Shown: positions 1-8,808 of the stretch, piece by piece
Position numbering within the stretch: position 1 is the stretch's first letter
How the letters are laid out: each line of letters begins with the position of its first letter
Source of the DNA: QHWT01 sp046734675
GTDB lineage: Bacteria > Acidobacteriota > Vicinamibacteria > Vicinamibacterales > 2-12-FULL-66-21
NCBI GenBank assembly: GCA_046734675.1
Contig: JBKPRU010000265.1
Span: forward strand, 1-36,693
Direction: 5' to 3'
DNA: 36,693 bases
The notes under the pieces: model-generated
What the model was told of the DNA's origin: nothing
Seen by the model: the letters and a program-made list of their open reading frames with translations, nothing else
Databases searched by the model: none
Program-made: the position numbers and the translations under genes

Positions 1-2718
1 GCGCTCGATCGCGCGGTCGACGCGAGCGATCGTCATCGCGCAAGCGTCGGGCGATCGCTGCAGGCAGGCGTTGAACAGGCGCTCGCGCAGCTGGTGGCCG
101 GCTTCTCGTCGGGCCGGCGCGGTCGCGAGGCGGCGCTCGACCGCGCCTTCTCCGATGCGCTCACGGTCGTGTATCGCATCCTCTTTCTCTTGTTCGCGGA
201 AGCGCGGGGCCTCGTGCCGCGATGGCATCCCGTCTATCGGGACAGCTACACGATCGAGTCGCTGGTCGAGTCAAAGATCTTCCGCGCGCCGGAGAACTTC
301 CGCGTAAAGCGGGAAGCGCACACCGGCCTCTGGAAATCGCTCCAGGCGATCTCCCGCCTCGCGCATCGCGGCTGCCGCGCCGGCACGCTGCGCGTCACGC
401 CGTTCAACGGGCGTCTCTTCGCGCCGGCAGCGGCGCCGCTCGCCGACACCTTCGCGATCGACGATCGGATCGTCCGGGACGTGCTGCTCGCCATCGCGAC
501 ACGCCCGGCTGGCGATCGCCGCGCTCGCATCAGCTATGCCGACCTCGGCGTCGAGCATCTCGGCGCCGTCTACGAGCGAATCCTCGACTTTGCGCCGGTC
601 CGCCGCGACGGCGCGCTGACGCTCGAATCAACCGGCCGCCGTAAGGCGACCGGCACGTTCTATACGCCCCGAGCGATGACCGAATACCTCGTGCGGCGCA
701 CGCTGGCGCCGCTCGTCCGCGACCGCACGCCCGACGAAATCCTCGCGATTCGCGTGCTCGATCCGGCGATGGGGAGCGGCGCGTTTCTCGTCGCGGCGTG
801 CCGCTATCTCGCGGACGCGTACGAGCAGGCGCTCGTGCGTGAAGGGTCCCTCAGCGAAACGGATCTCGGTTCCGCGGACCGCGCTGCGTTCCGGCGCGCG
901 GTCGCCCAGCGCTGTCTCTACGGAGTGGACTTGAATCAAACCGCCGTGCAGCTCGCGAGGCTGTCGCTCTGGCTGTGCACGCTCGCGGCGGATCGTCCGC
1001 TCACGTTTTTCGATCATCATCTGCGCGCCGGCAACAGCATCGTCGGCGCCTCGCCCGTCGACATCTTCCGGCAGCGGCCGGGCCGCGGCGGCGCCAGGGC
1101 TACGCCGCTGCCGTTGTTCGACGCCGACGATCTGCAGGGGCGTCTCGCGTCAGCGGTCGGACCGCGCGTCGCGCTTGCGGCGCAGCCGGATGACACCGCG
1201 GCCATCGTTCGGGCGAAGGAACGTACGCTCGCGGCGCTCGATGGCCTCAGTGGCCCGCTGGCGATGTGGCGCAGTGTCGCCGACGCTTGGTGCACATCGT
1301 GGTTCTGGCCCGATGGTGCACCGCCCGTTTGGACCGCACTGAACGCGTGCGTGCGCGCGCAGTCGTCCGGCATGCCCGCCGTGACAGAGAGACGGTGGCG
1401 CGACACCGTCGCGAACGTCTCGGCCCGCGAGCGCTTCTTCCACTGGGACCTCGAGTTTCCCGAAGTGTTCTTCGACGGCGACGGCACGCCGTCGGAGCGC
1501 GCCGGTTTCGATGCGGTCGTCGGCAACCCGCCGTGGGACACGCTGCGCGGCGATCCCTCGGCACGCCCGTTGACGACGTTCACACGCGAGTGTGGGTGCT
1601 ACCGCTTCCAGAGCGACGGGCACGCCAACCTTTATCAATTGTTCGCGGAGCGCGTGCTCCGCCTGACGCGGCCAGGAGGACGCATCGGCCTCGTGATGCC
1701 GTCCGGGCTGATTGCCGATCACGGGTGCGCACGGCTCCGTCAGGCGCTCTTCGAGCAGTGTCGCATCGACGGGCTGCTTGGATTCGACAACCGCGAGGCA
1801 ATCTTCCCCATTCATCGCGGAACGCGATTCGTGCTGCTCACCGCGACCGCGCACGAACCGGGCGACACGATCAACGGGCGCTTCGCGCTGCACTGGGCTG
1901 CGACACTGGAGGATGTCCCTGACGAAGGATCGATTCCAGAGAGCACCGTGCTCTCGACGGCGCTGCTGCGGCGCTGGAGTGGACCCGGCCTTGCCGTGCC
2001 GGAACTCGCGAGCGCACGAGATCGCGAGATCCTCGCCCAGGTCGTCGATAGCATCCCGGCGCTTGGTGACGAGGACGGGTGGAATGCGCACTTCGGCCGT
2101 GAACTGAACGCCACGGATGATCGCGATCGCCTCGGCACGACCGGGCTCCCGGTGCTCGAAGGAAAGCTGATCGAGCCATTCGAGGTACACGTCGACCGCG
2201 CACGGCACCGCATCGAGCCCTCGGTTGCCAGCCGGATCCTCGGCCCGCGCGCGGCGTTCACACGGGCGCGGCTCGGCTATCGCGAGGTCGCGGCGTCAAC
2301 CAACCGGCTGACGCTCATCGCCGCGATGATCCCGGGTCGTGTCCTGACCACACACACCATCTTTGTGCTGAAGACGCCGCTGCCCGAGGAGGTGCAGTGG
2401 TTCCTGTGCGGCATCTTCAACAGCTTCGTCGCCAATTACCTGGTGCGGCTGCGCGGTGGCACACACGTCACCGCCGCGGCGATGGAGCTGCTGCGTGTGC
2501 CGAAGCCACCAGCGAGTGATCCTGCGTTCGCGGCGATCGCCGCGCGCGCCCGCGGCCTGAGCCGAGACCCCCGCGACACCGGGGCCTATATCGAACTGCA
2601 GATTGGCGCCGCTCGCTTATACGGGCTTTCCCCTACGACCTTCGGCCATGTGCTGGCGACATTTCCGTTGATCGACCGCTCGATCCGCGACGCATGCGCA
2701 CGCCAATTCCGCAGCTGA
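1..2718 (+). CDS. Eco57I-like N6-adenine DNA methyltransferase / type IIG restriction-modification protein (5' partial)
   Basis: The frame is open from base 1, so the start and probably several hundred residues lie upstream; the GTG at 94 is internal. The visible 905 codons contain a methylase region: GTFYTPRAMTEYL near codons 216-228, SAM-binding motif DPAMGSGAF at codons 254-262, and catalytic motif NPPW at codons 509-512, which is typical of gamma-class adenine-N6 methyltransferases. The stretch before motif I (VVYRILFLLFAEARGL) and the C-terminal LRGGTHVTAAAMELLRVPKP block resemble the helical and target-recognition parts of Eco57I/type IIG enzymes. Such proteins modify DNA and often carry their own N-terminal nuclease, which cannot be seen here. 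A stand-alone methylase or a BREX/DISARM-type methylase is possible because the upstream context is missing. Confidence 0.88.
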   Translation, partial: ALDRAVDASDRHRASVGRSLQAGVEQALAQLVAGFSSGRRGREAALDRAFSDALTVVYRILFLLFAEARGLVPRWHPVYRDSYTIESLVESKIFRAPENFRVKREAHTGLWKSLQAISRLAHRGCRAGTLRVTPFNGRLFAPAAAPLADTFAIDDRIVRDVLLAIATRPAGDRRARISYADLGVEHLGAVYERILDFAPVRRDGALTLESTGRRKATGTFYTPRAMTEYLVRRTLAPLVRDRTPDEILAIRVLDPAMGSGAFLVAACRYLADAYEQALVREGSLSETDLGSADRAAFRRAVAQRCLYGVDLNQTAVQLARLSLWLCTLAADRPLTFFDHHLRAGNSIVGASPVDIFRQRPGRGGARATPLPLFDADDLQGRLASAVGPRVALAAQPDDTAAIVRAKERTLAALDGLSGPLAMWRSVADAWCTSWFWPDGAPPVWTALNACVRAQSSGMPAVTERRWRDTVANVSARERFFHWDLEFPEVFFDGDGTPSERAGFDAVVGNPPWDTLRGDPSARPLTTFTRECGCYRFQSDGHANLYQLFAERVLRLTRPGGRIGLVMPSGLIADHGCARLRQALFEQCRIDGLLGFDNREAIFPIHRGTRFVLLTATAHEPGDTINGRFALHWAATLEDVPDEGSIPESTVLSTALLRRWSGPGLAVPELASARDREILAQVVDSIPALGDEDGWNAHFGRELNATDDRDRLGTTGLPVLEGKLIEPFEVHVDRARHRIEPSVASRILGPRAAFTRARLGYREVAASTNRLTLIAAMIPGRVLTTHTIFVLKTPLPEEVQWFLCGIFNSFVANYLVRLRGGTHVTAAAMELLRVPKPPASDPAFAAIAARARGLSRDPRDTGAYIELQIGAARLYGLSPTTFGHVLATFPLIDRSIRDACARQFRS

Positions 2719-2755
2719 CAGCGGCCGAGCCCCATGCCGGGGGTATTACGGCTGT

Positions 2756-2800
2756 TATCATGGATCGTCACAGCGGAGCCGGCTGCACCGGCGCTCCGCT
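2756..2800 (+). promoter_or_regulatory. TATCAT box and leader hairpin before the GAF gene
   Basis: TATCAT at 2756-2761 looks like a -10 box. It is followed by a hairpin, AGCGGAGC (2772-2779) pairing with GCTCCGCT (2793-2800), extended by CGG/CCG with a 2-nt bulge. The hairpin lies between the end of the methylase gene and the ATG at 2814. It could terminate transcription from the methylase gene or fold in the leader of the GAF gene. No clear -35 box is seen. Confidence 0.35.
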
Positions 2801-2813
2801 GTCCGCCTTATCG

Positions 2814-3860
2814 ATGGATATTCGTCAACATCACACGCGCGTGTGGGTGATCTGGTCGCTGGTCGCGATCTTCGGCCTCGTGCAGGCGGTCGCCTGGACG
2901 CTCGCCGGCGGCGTGCCGCGCAGGCCGAGCGTGCTCGCGCAGGTGTTCACCGCGTGGATGGTGATGCTCGCGCTCGCGTGGCTGGCGTCGCGGCGGATCG
3001 AGTCGCTCTCGCACCGGATCCGCGAGCACGAACACACGCATCGCGCGACGCTGCACGAGATGGAACAGCTGCAGACCCAGAACGCGATGCTGCAGATCAT
3101 CGCGCAGTCGGTGGACGTGACGCTCGCGTTCCAGGCGCTCGCCACCCGCATCGCGCGGCTCGTCCCCTGCGACCGCGTTGGTCTTGCGCTGCTCGACGAG
3201 AGCGGCCAGGAGTTCCAGACGTTCACCGCGCGGGTGCACGAGCACGAGCGGCGCGCGCGGCCGCGCCCCGAGGTCATGTTCCGCACCGATCGCACCCTCC
3301 TCGGCAAGGTGATTCGATCGCGCCAGGCGGAGATCGTCCCCGACATGGGCGAGACTGCCGCGGACTTCCTCGACGCCAACGTCCTGCACAACGCCGGCTT
3401 TGGATCGGCGATCATGCTGCCGCTCGTCGCCAAGGGACGCGCGGTCGGCACGCTGAATCTCGTCGCACGCGCGAAGGACGTGTTCACCGCTCACCACGCG
3501 GAGGCGATCCTCCCGATCGCGGAGTTGTTCGCGGTTGCCGTGGTCGCGCAGCAGCTGCAGATGGCGCTCGGGCGCTATCGCTCGGTCGAGGCAATGTCCG
3601 ACTTCACGCTCGCGGTCTCGGCGGAAATCAATAGCGCCCTCCAGACCATCATCGGCCACTGCGATCTGCTGGAGCGCGGCTACCCCGATCCCAACCTGCA
3701 GCGCGATCTCGCGACAGTCGTGCGCCAGGCGCAGCGCATCGCCGCGCTGCTCGAGAAGATGCGCGTTTCCGCCAACGATCGGTTGAAGGAAGTGGAAGCG
3801 GTCGTCTCGCAGGCGGGCATTCCCTCCAGTCCCGAAGGGTTCGGCGACGGGATCGTCTAG
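2814..3860 (+). CDS. Membrane-anchored GAF protein with degenerate HisKA-like helix
   Basis: 348 residues from ATG 2814. In-frame ATGs at 2694 and 2760 exist, but the first overlaps the methylase gene and the second overlaps a -10-like box. Two hydrophobic segments (about residues 10-31 and 42-58) anchor the protein. A charged coiled-coil stretch follows (62-95), then a GAF domain (about 97-250). The C-terminus (262-325) resembles a histidine kinase dimerisation helix, but where kinases read S-H-E-[IL]-x-x-P-L this protein reads SAEINSAL: the phospho-acceptor histidine is Ala270 and the proline is Ala274. No ATP-binding domain follows. It is probably a small-molecule sensor or scaffold that partners with another protein rather than an active kinase. 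The ligand is unknown. Confidence 0.72.
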   Translation: MDIRQHHTRVWVIWSLVAIFGLVQAVAWTLAGGVPRRPSVLAQVFTAWMVMLALAWLASRRIESLSHRIREHEHTHRATLHEMEQLQTQNAMLQIIAQSVDVTLAFQALATRIARLVPCDRVGLALLDESGQEFQTFTARVHEHERRARPRPEVMFRTDRTLLGKVIRSRQAEIVPDMGETAADFLDANVLHNAGFGSAIMLPLVAKGRAVGTLNLVARAKDVFTAHHAEAILPIAELFAVAVVAQQLQMALGRYRSVEAMSDFTLAVSAEINSALQTIIGHCDLLERGYPDPNLQRDLATVVRQAQRIAALLEKMRVSANDRLKEVEAVVSQAGIPSSPEGFGDGIV

Positions 3861-3870
3861 ACGCGCGGGT

Positions 3871-3964
3871 GTGCGGTAGGGCGCACGGCGGGGCCTCTAA
3901 AGAGACGCCCTACCGTCAGACGCCGCCGTTTCAGTGCGGTAGGGCGCACCTTCAGGTGCGCCTG
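3871..3964. repeat. Two family-1 palindromic repeats (GTAGG/TCTAAAGA) between convergent genes
   Basis: Copy A (3871-3916) has arms GGTAGGGCG (3875-3883) and CGCCCTACC (3906-3914) around a CCTCTAAAGAG core. Copy B (3936-3962) begins GGTAGG and forms a perfect 9-bp hairpin, GGCGCACCT (3943-3951) with AGGTGCGCC (3954-3962), with a 2-nt loop. The region fills the gap between the GAF gene and the convergent DUF1634 gene, so it may act as a bidirectional terminator. The same family recurs at 11632, 16599-16693, 19769-19853 and 24379. Confidence 0.85.
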
Positions 3965-4270
3965 TCAACGCGCGTTCATCACGGCGACAGCAATCGTCAC
4001 GAACAGCACGATCAGTACGACAGACGTGGTCGCGACGAAGAACCAGTCGCGCATCCGCACGTACTCCACGAGCGAGACGACGACCCGCAGGATTGGCGTC
4101 GCCATCAGGACGATCAGACCGGCCGTCAGCAACACGCTCGCCGCGGCGGGGAGCGCGCCGATCAGCCAGATCGCGAGGCCGACGGCGAGGCACGCGGCGG
4201 CCGTGAGCACGCCGCCGAGCAACAGGCGGCCGAGATGCACCTCCAGGCGGCTGATCCCCTCGTCGTTCAT
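3965..4270 (-). CDS. DUF1634 family small membrane protein
   Basis: 101 residues, starting MNDEGISRLEVHLGRLLLGG. Three hydrophobic segments (about 15-37, 41-65 and 77-97) are separated by a short basic loop (EYVRMRDW), the layout of DUF1634 proteins. These are commonly encoded directly after TauE/SafE permeases. Here the ATG overlaps the exporter's stop codon as ATGA (4267-4270), which implies translational coupling. Its biochemical role is unknown; it is probably an accessory subunit or stabiliser of the exporter. Confidence 0.8.
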   Translation of the reverse strand: MNDEGISRLEVHLGRLLLGGVLTAAACLAVGLAIWLIGALPAAASVLLTAGLIVLMATPILRVVVSLVEYVRMRDWFFVATTSVVLIVLFVTIAVAVMNAR

Positions 4271-5088
4271 CGCAGACCTTTCACGAAATAGAGGATCGAC
4301 ACCGAGCCGAGCACCATCGCCATCAGCAGCTTGAGCCACTTCGCGCGCGCGCGGCCGCCGAACCAGAACCCGGCACGCGACCCGAGCAGCACCCCGAGCA
4401 CCGCGGCGGCGGCGACCGGCGGCATGATGTAGCCGCGCGCGTACTGAATCGGCACGGACGAGACCGCGGTCACGCCGATCATCAGCGCACTCGTCGCCGC
4501 GGCGGCGCGCATCGGCACGCCGCACCACGCGTTCAGGATCGGCACCTTGAGGATCCCGCCGCCGATGCCGAGCGCGCCGGAAATGCCGCCGGCCACGAGC
4601 GACGCGAACAGCGCGGCCGGGAGCCGGCGCACGCGATAGACGACCTCGCGTCCGCTCTCGTCGTCGTGGAAGCGGCCGCCGAGCGGGCCGGGATCGACGT
4701 CGGCACTGAGCACGTTGCGCCGTTCGAGGCGCGTGAGCATCAGCACCGCGATTGCCGCCGTGACGATGGCGAACATTTTGTAGAGGAGCGGTTCCGACAT
4801 GTGCTCGACGAGCACGCCAAGGGTGAGCCCGCCGATTGTCGACGCGATCTCGAGCAGCATGCCGAGGCGCAGGTTGATCAGCTGACGTCCGGCGGTGCCG
4901 GCTGAGACCGCGCTCGACGTCGCGATCACGGTCATGAGGCTGACCGCGGCCGCGACCTTGAAGTCCAGTCCGAGGACCACGTTCAGGAACGGGACGAGAA
5001 ACACGCCGCCGCCGAGACCGAGCAGCGACCCGAGGCATCCGCCCACGGCGCCCGCGGCCATCACCGAGAGCACGGTCGACAGCGTCAT
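4267..5088 (-). CDS. TauE/SafE family sulfite/sulfoacetate exporter
   Basis: 273 residues with about eight hydrophobic segments in two halves. Each half carries the family glycine motif: LGLGGGVFLVP near residue 24 and LGIGGGILKVP near residue 172. A polar cytoplasmic loop lies between them (about 120-155). The family exports sulfite, sulfoacetate or related C2 sulfonates across the inner membrane. It forms a two-gene unit with DUF1634 downstream and is divergent from a persulfide dioxygenase that makes sulfite, so sulfite export during sulfide detoxification is the best-supported role. The exact substrate is inferred from context. Confidence 0.85.
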   Translation of the reverse strand: MTLSTVLSVMAAGAVGGCLGSLLGLGGGVFLVPFLNVVLGLDFKVAAAVSLMTVIATSSAVSAGTAGRQLINLRLGMLLEIASTIGGLTLGVLVEHMSEPLLYKMFAIVTAAIAVLMLTRLERRNVLSADVDPGPLGGRFHDDESGREVVYRVRRLPAALFASLVAGGISGALGIGGGILKVPILNAWCGVPMRAAAATSALMIGVTAVSSVPIQYARGYIMPPVAAAAVLGVLLGSRAGFWFGGRARAKWLKLLMAMVLGSVSILYFVKGLR

Positions 5089-5162
5089 GGAGCGGAGTTC
5101 TGGAGGCGTCGGGCGGGTGCTATCATCGATAAAACGCGTCGGTCTGCGCGCGATCTTATCCC
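5089..5162. promoter_or_regulatory. Divergent promoter region of the sulfur module
   Basis: A 74-bp gap separates the exporter and dioxygenase starts. The only AT-rich patch is TATCATCGATA (5121-5131), with symmetrical TATC/GATA ends. It offers a TATCAT -10-like box on the plus strand, about 36 nt before the dioxygenase ATG, and TATCGA on the minus strand. A shared control site for both directions is plausible. No -35 box or known sulfide-repressor motif is evident. Confidence 0.35.
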
Positions 5163-6533
5163 ATGTTCCTGCGCTTCTTCGACGAGGGCCTCGCGCAAAG
5201 CTCGTTTCTGATCGGCTGCGATCGGACGAAGCGTGCGGTGGTGATCGATCCGCGCCGCGACGCGGCGATCTACGCCGACGCCGCGCGCCAGCAGAACTCG
5301 ACGATCACCCACACGATTGAGACGCACGTGCACGCCGACTTCGTGTCCGGCGCGCGTGAGCTCGCCGCCATCGGCGCGCGGGTCGTGGCCGGCCCGGGCG
5401 CAGGGCTCGGATTCGAGCACGACGAAGCCGCCGACGGCGAGCGCCTGGGGATCGGCGACGTGGCGCTGACATTCCTGCACACCCCCGGGCACACGCCCGA
5501 ACATCTCTCCATTCTGGTCGAGCCCGTGAACCAGCCGCGGCGCCTCTTCACCGGAGACCTGCTCTTTGTCGGCGCGGTCGGCCGACCCGATCTGCTCGGC
5601 GCGGATGAGTGCCGGCCGCTCGCCGAGGATCTGTTCACGTCATTGAAACGCGTGCTCACGCTCGACGACGCGATCGAAATCCATCCCGGACACGGCGCCG
5701 GTTCGCTGTGCGGCCGGGGCATTGGCAAAGAGCCGTTCTCGACGATCGGACGCGAGCGCGTGCAGAATCCCTGGCTGCAGATCGCGAATCGCGAGGAGTT
5801 CGTCGCCCGCGTGCTCGCCGATCTCCCCGAGACGCCGCCGTACTTCCCGCGCATGAAGCGCATCAACCAGGCCGGGCCGGAGGTGCTCGGGCTCGCGACC
5901 GGCATGAAGCGCGTCCCGGCCATCCGCGCCACCGCCGCCGCGGCGCTGGTCGCCGACGGAGCGCTCGTCATCGATCTCCGCACGCCGGAAGCCTTCGGCG
6001 CCGCACACGTCGAAGGCTCGATCAACATCGGCTTCGGCCCGAGAGTGGGCTATTGGGCCGGGTGGGTCGTGCCGGCCGACACGCCGGTGATCCTGTGCAC
6101 AGACGCCGAGCAGCAGATCGCCGAAGCGGCGGTGCAGCTGCTGCGCGTCGGGGTCGAGCGCATTGAAGGGTTCGTGTCCGGCGGCATCGACGCGTGGCGC
6201 GCGGCGGCACTCCCGATTGCATCGATCGATCAGATTGCGGCCGCGGACCTCCGGCGCACGCGTCCGTCCGTGGCATCCGGCGACGTGCTGATCGTCGACG
6301 TCAGGACCGCGAGCGAGTTTCAGGCGGGCCACATCGAAGGGGCGATCAATATCCCGGTCGGGGACGTCGCGGCGCGCGCCGCCTCGCTGCCGCGTGACCG
6401 CACGATTGCCACCATCTGCGAGGGCGGCACTCGATCCAGCCTCGCCGCGAGCGTGCTCGCGCGCGAAGGAGTGCCGCGCGTCGCCAACATCACCGGCGGC
6501 TTTGCCGCGTATCGAGCGCTCCAGGCGACCTGA
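5163..6533 (+). CDS. Persulfide dioxygenase (ETHE1/CstB-like MBL fold) with two rhodanese domains
   Basis: 456 residues. An N-terminal metallo-beta-lactamase fold carries the ETHE1-type iron site: H55 in ETHVHADF, H110 in HTPGHTPEH and D132 in FTGDLLF, with GRPDL and HPGHG typical of persulfide dioxygenases. Two rhodanese domains follow, about 263-350 (with the sequence ILCTDAE at the expected cysteine position) and about 364-455 (active loop CEGGTRSS). The enzyme oxidises glutathione or protein persulfide to sulfite, and the rhodanese domains move sulfane sulfur to or from it, as in CstB-type fusions. It is divergent from a TauE exporter. A kinase gene begins 7 nt after its stop, so the two may be co-transcribed. 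The preferred thiol is unknown. Confidence 0.88.
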   Translation: MFLRFFDEGLAQSSFLIGCDRTKRAVVIDPRRDAAIYADAARQQNSTITHTIETHVHADFVSGARELAAIGARVVAGPGAGLGFEHDEAADGERLGIGDVALTFLHTPGHTPEHLSILVEPVNQPRRLFTGDLLFVGAVGRPDLLGADECRPLAEDLFTSLKRVLTLDDAIEIHPGHGAGSLCGRGIGKEPFSTIGRERVQNPWLQIANREEFVARVLADLPETPPYFPRMKRINQAGPEVLGLATGMKRVPAIRATAAAALVADGALVIDLRTPEAFGAAHVEGSINIGFGPRVGYWAGWVVPADTPVILCTDAEQQIAEAAVQLLRVGVERIEGFVSGGIDAWRAAALPIASIDQIAAADLRRTRPSVASGDVLIVDVRTASEFQAGHIEGAINIPVGDVAARAASLPRDRTIATICEGGTRSSLAASVLAREGVPRVANITGGFAAYRALQAT

Positions 6534-6540
6534 CGTCAAC

Positions 6541-8808
6541 GTGTCGTTCACTCCTGGTCTGAAGCTCGCTCAGTACGAAATCATCGCGCCGCTCGGTTCG
6601 GGCGGAATGGGCGAGGTGTATCGCGCGCGCGACGGACGGCTCGGACGCGACGTCGCCCTCAAGGTGATGGCGAAGCACGTGGCCGCCGATCCAGAAATGC
6701 GCGCACGCTTCGAGTTCGAGGCGCGCGCCGTCGCGGCGTTGTCGCACCCGAGCATCATGGGCATCTACGAGCTGGCGGTCGTCGACGGCGTCCCCTTCGC
6801 GGTGATGGAGCTGCTCGAAGGAGAGACGCTGCGCGCGCGGCTCAAGAACGGACGTCTGCCCTGGCGCCAGGCCGTGGAAATCGCCGCGGCGGTCGCCGAC
6901 GGGCTTGCCGCGGCGCACGCCCGCGGCGTCATCCATCGCGATCTCAAGCCGGAGAACCTGTTCCTCACGCAGGACGGCGCGGTCAAGATTCTCGACTTCG
7001 GCCTCGCGCTGCACCGGATGTCGGCCGCGGCCGGCACGGCCGATCCGACGTTCGCGCGCACCGCTCCCGGCGTGGTGCTCGGCACCTTCGGCTACATCTC
7101 GCCCGAGCAGGTGCTCGGGCAGACCGTCGACGGGCGCAGTGACCTGTTCGCGCTCGGCTGCGTGCTCTACGAGATGTTGAGCGGGTCGCGCCTGTTCAAC
7201 GGCAACACGCCGCAGGAAGTGATCGCGAGCGTGCTGCACGACAGCCGTCCGGATCTCGCCGGGTTCGATCCGACGGCGCCGGCGGACCTCGGTGCGATCG
7301 TCACGCGAGCCGTCGATCGGAACCCGTCGCGCCGCTTCGAGTCCGCGCGCGACGTCGCGATGGCGCTGCGCGCGCTGCTGACGGGATCCGCGGGGCTGTT
7401 CACCGGGCGCTCCGGCGCGCGGACGCGCGGCAAGTCGCTCGCGGTGCTGCCCTTCACGAACGCGGGGACCGAGCAGCAGATCGAGTACATCACGGACGGC
7501 ATCACCGAGAGCATCATCAACAGCCTCTCCCAACTGCCCGGCCTTCGCGTCGTCCCACGCAGCCTGACGTTCCGCTACAAGGGGGTCGCCGTTGATCCGA
7601 TGACGGTGGGTCTTGCGCTGAATGCGCGGACGATCCTCACCGGCCGCGTCCTTCAGCAGGGCGACGCGTTGAACATTCAGGTCGAGCTGATCGACACGGC
7701 CACGGAATCGCAGTTGTGGGGCGAGCAGTTCCGCCAGACCACGAACGGGCTGCTGGCGGTGCAGGAAGCGATCGCGTGGCAGATCTCCGAGGCGCTGCGC
7801 CTCAAGCTGAGTGGCGCGCAGAAGAAGCGGCTGAAGAAGCGCGCCACGATCGATCCCGAGGCGTACCAGGAATACCTGCGCGGGCGTTACCACTGGAACT
7901 CGTGGACGCACGACGGCTTCCGCCGCGCGCTCGAGCACTTCGAGCGGGCGATCGCGCGCGACCCGCTCTACGCGGAAGCATGGGCCGGGCTCGGCGACAC
8001 GTTCGGCGTGATGGCCTATTACGGAATGGCGCAGCCCGGCGACGCCTATCCACGCGCGCGGGCGGCGGCGCTCAAGGCGATCGAATTGAACCCTGACCTG
8101 GCCGACGCGCACGTCACGCTCGCGATCGAGCGCCTGTTCCACGGCTGGAGCTGGGCGGAATCGAAGGCCTCGTTCAAAAAGGCGCTGTCGCTCAATCCGA
8201 CGCTTGCGCGCGCCCAGCTCCTCTACGCGCTCTACTGCACGACCGTCGGTCATCACGAGGAAGCGCTGCGGCTCGCCCGCGCCGCCCGCGAGCTCGAACC
8301 GCTGTCGCCGGTCGTGAACATGGGCGTGGCCTGGGTGCTCCATTTCGCGAACCGCCAGGACGAGGCCGCGCGCGAAACGCTGCGCGTCGAGGAGCTCGCG
8401 CCCGGCTTCGAAGAAGCCGGCAACGTGCGCATCGTCTGCTACGAAGGACTCGAGCGCTGCGCCGAGGCGGCGGAGATCATGGTGCGGCAGCGATGCTGGG
8501 GCCTGGCGCTCGACGGCACGTCGCTGTTGCAGGGCGCCGCTGAAGGCGGTGCGCGCGGCTACTGGGAGCGGAAACTGCAGCTGCTCGACCGCGTTGACGA
8601 ATTACCTTCCGGGACGCGCACGTATCAGATGGCGATGGCGCACCTGCACCTCGGGAACATCGATGCGGCGCTCGACGCGCTCGAACGCGGCGTCGAGCAG
8701 CACATGGGGATGGCCGCGTTCATGAAGGTCGACCCCTGTGTCGCGGCCATCCATCAGCATCCGAGGTTCGCGTCGCTCATCGAACGGATTGGCATTCCGG
8801 CCGGCTAG
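6541..8808 (+). CDS. Ser/Thr protein kinase - TolB-like - TPR fusion
   Basis: 755 residues from GTG 6541; a longer frame starting inside the upstream gene gives a non-homologous N-terminus, so the GTG seven bases after the previous stop is chosen. The kinase domain (about 12-280) has the glycine loop GSGGMG (19-24), VAIK-type lysine K41 in VALKVM, HRDLKPEN with D134, DFG (152-154), and GYISPEQ in the activation segment. From about 299 a TolB/adenylate-cyclase-associated domain begins (KSLAVLPF). TPR-like helices fill about 470-750 (for example ALEHFERAIARDPLYAEAWAGLG). No transmembrane helix is seen, so it should be cytosolic. This architecture is frequent in Acidobacteriota. Substrates are unknown; close linkage to the dioxygenase gene is the only hint. 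Confidence 0.88.
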   Translation: MSFTPGLKLAQYEIIAPLGSGGMGEVYRARDGRLGRDVALKVMAKHVAADPEMRARFEFEARAVAALSHPSIMGIYELAVVDGVPFAVMELLEGETLRARLKNGRLPWRQAVEIAAAVADGLAAAHARGVIHRDLKPENLFLTQDGAVKILDFGLALHRMSAAAGTADPTFARTAPGVVLGTFGYISPEQVLGQTVDGRSDLFALGCVLYEMLSGSRLFNGNTPQEVIASVLHDSRPDLAGFDPTAPADLGAIVTRAVDRNPSRRFESARDVAMALRALLTGSAGLFTGRSGARTRGKSLAVLPFTNAGTEQQIEYITDGITESIINSLSQLPGLRVVPRSLTFRYKGVAVDPMTVGLALNARTILTGRVLQQGDALNIQVELIDTATESQLWGEQFRQTTNGLLAVQEAIAWQISEALRLKLSGAQKKRLKKRATIDPEAYQEYLRGRYHWNSWTHDGFRRALEHFERAIARDPLYAEAWAGLGDTFGVMAYYGMAQPGDAYPRARAAALKAIELNPDLADAHVTLAIERLFHGWSWAESKASFKKALSLNPTLARAQLLYALYCTTVGHHEEALRLARAARELEPLSPVVNMGVAWVLHFANRQDEAARETLRVEELAPGFEEAGNVRIVCYEGLERCAEAAEIMVRQRCWGLALDGTSLLQGAAEGGARGYWERKLQLLDRVDELPSGTRTYQMAMAHLHLGNIDAALDALERGVEQHMGMAAFMKVDPCVAAIHQHPRFASLIERIGIPAG

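Noticed and set aside
1150..2208. Long antisense frame inside the methyltransferase gene
   Set aside because: Basic, low-complexity residue pattern typical of antisense frames in GC-rich genes; no motif.
3965..5038. A 357-codon minus-strand frame containing DUF1634 at its end
   Set aside because: The upstream part is Arg/Pro/Ala-rich noise out of frame with TauE; DUF1634 starts at ATG 4270 with an ATGA overlap.
6394..6540. N-terminal extension of the Ser/Thr kinase
   Set aside because: It overlaps the dioxygenase gene in another frame and has shadow-like composition; GTG 6541 starts the conserved kinase sequence.
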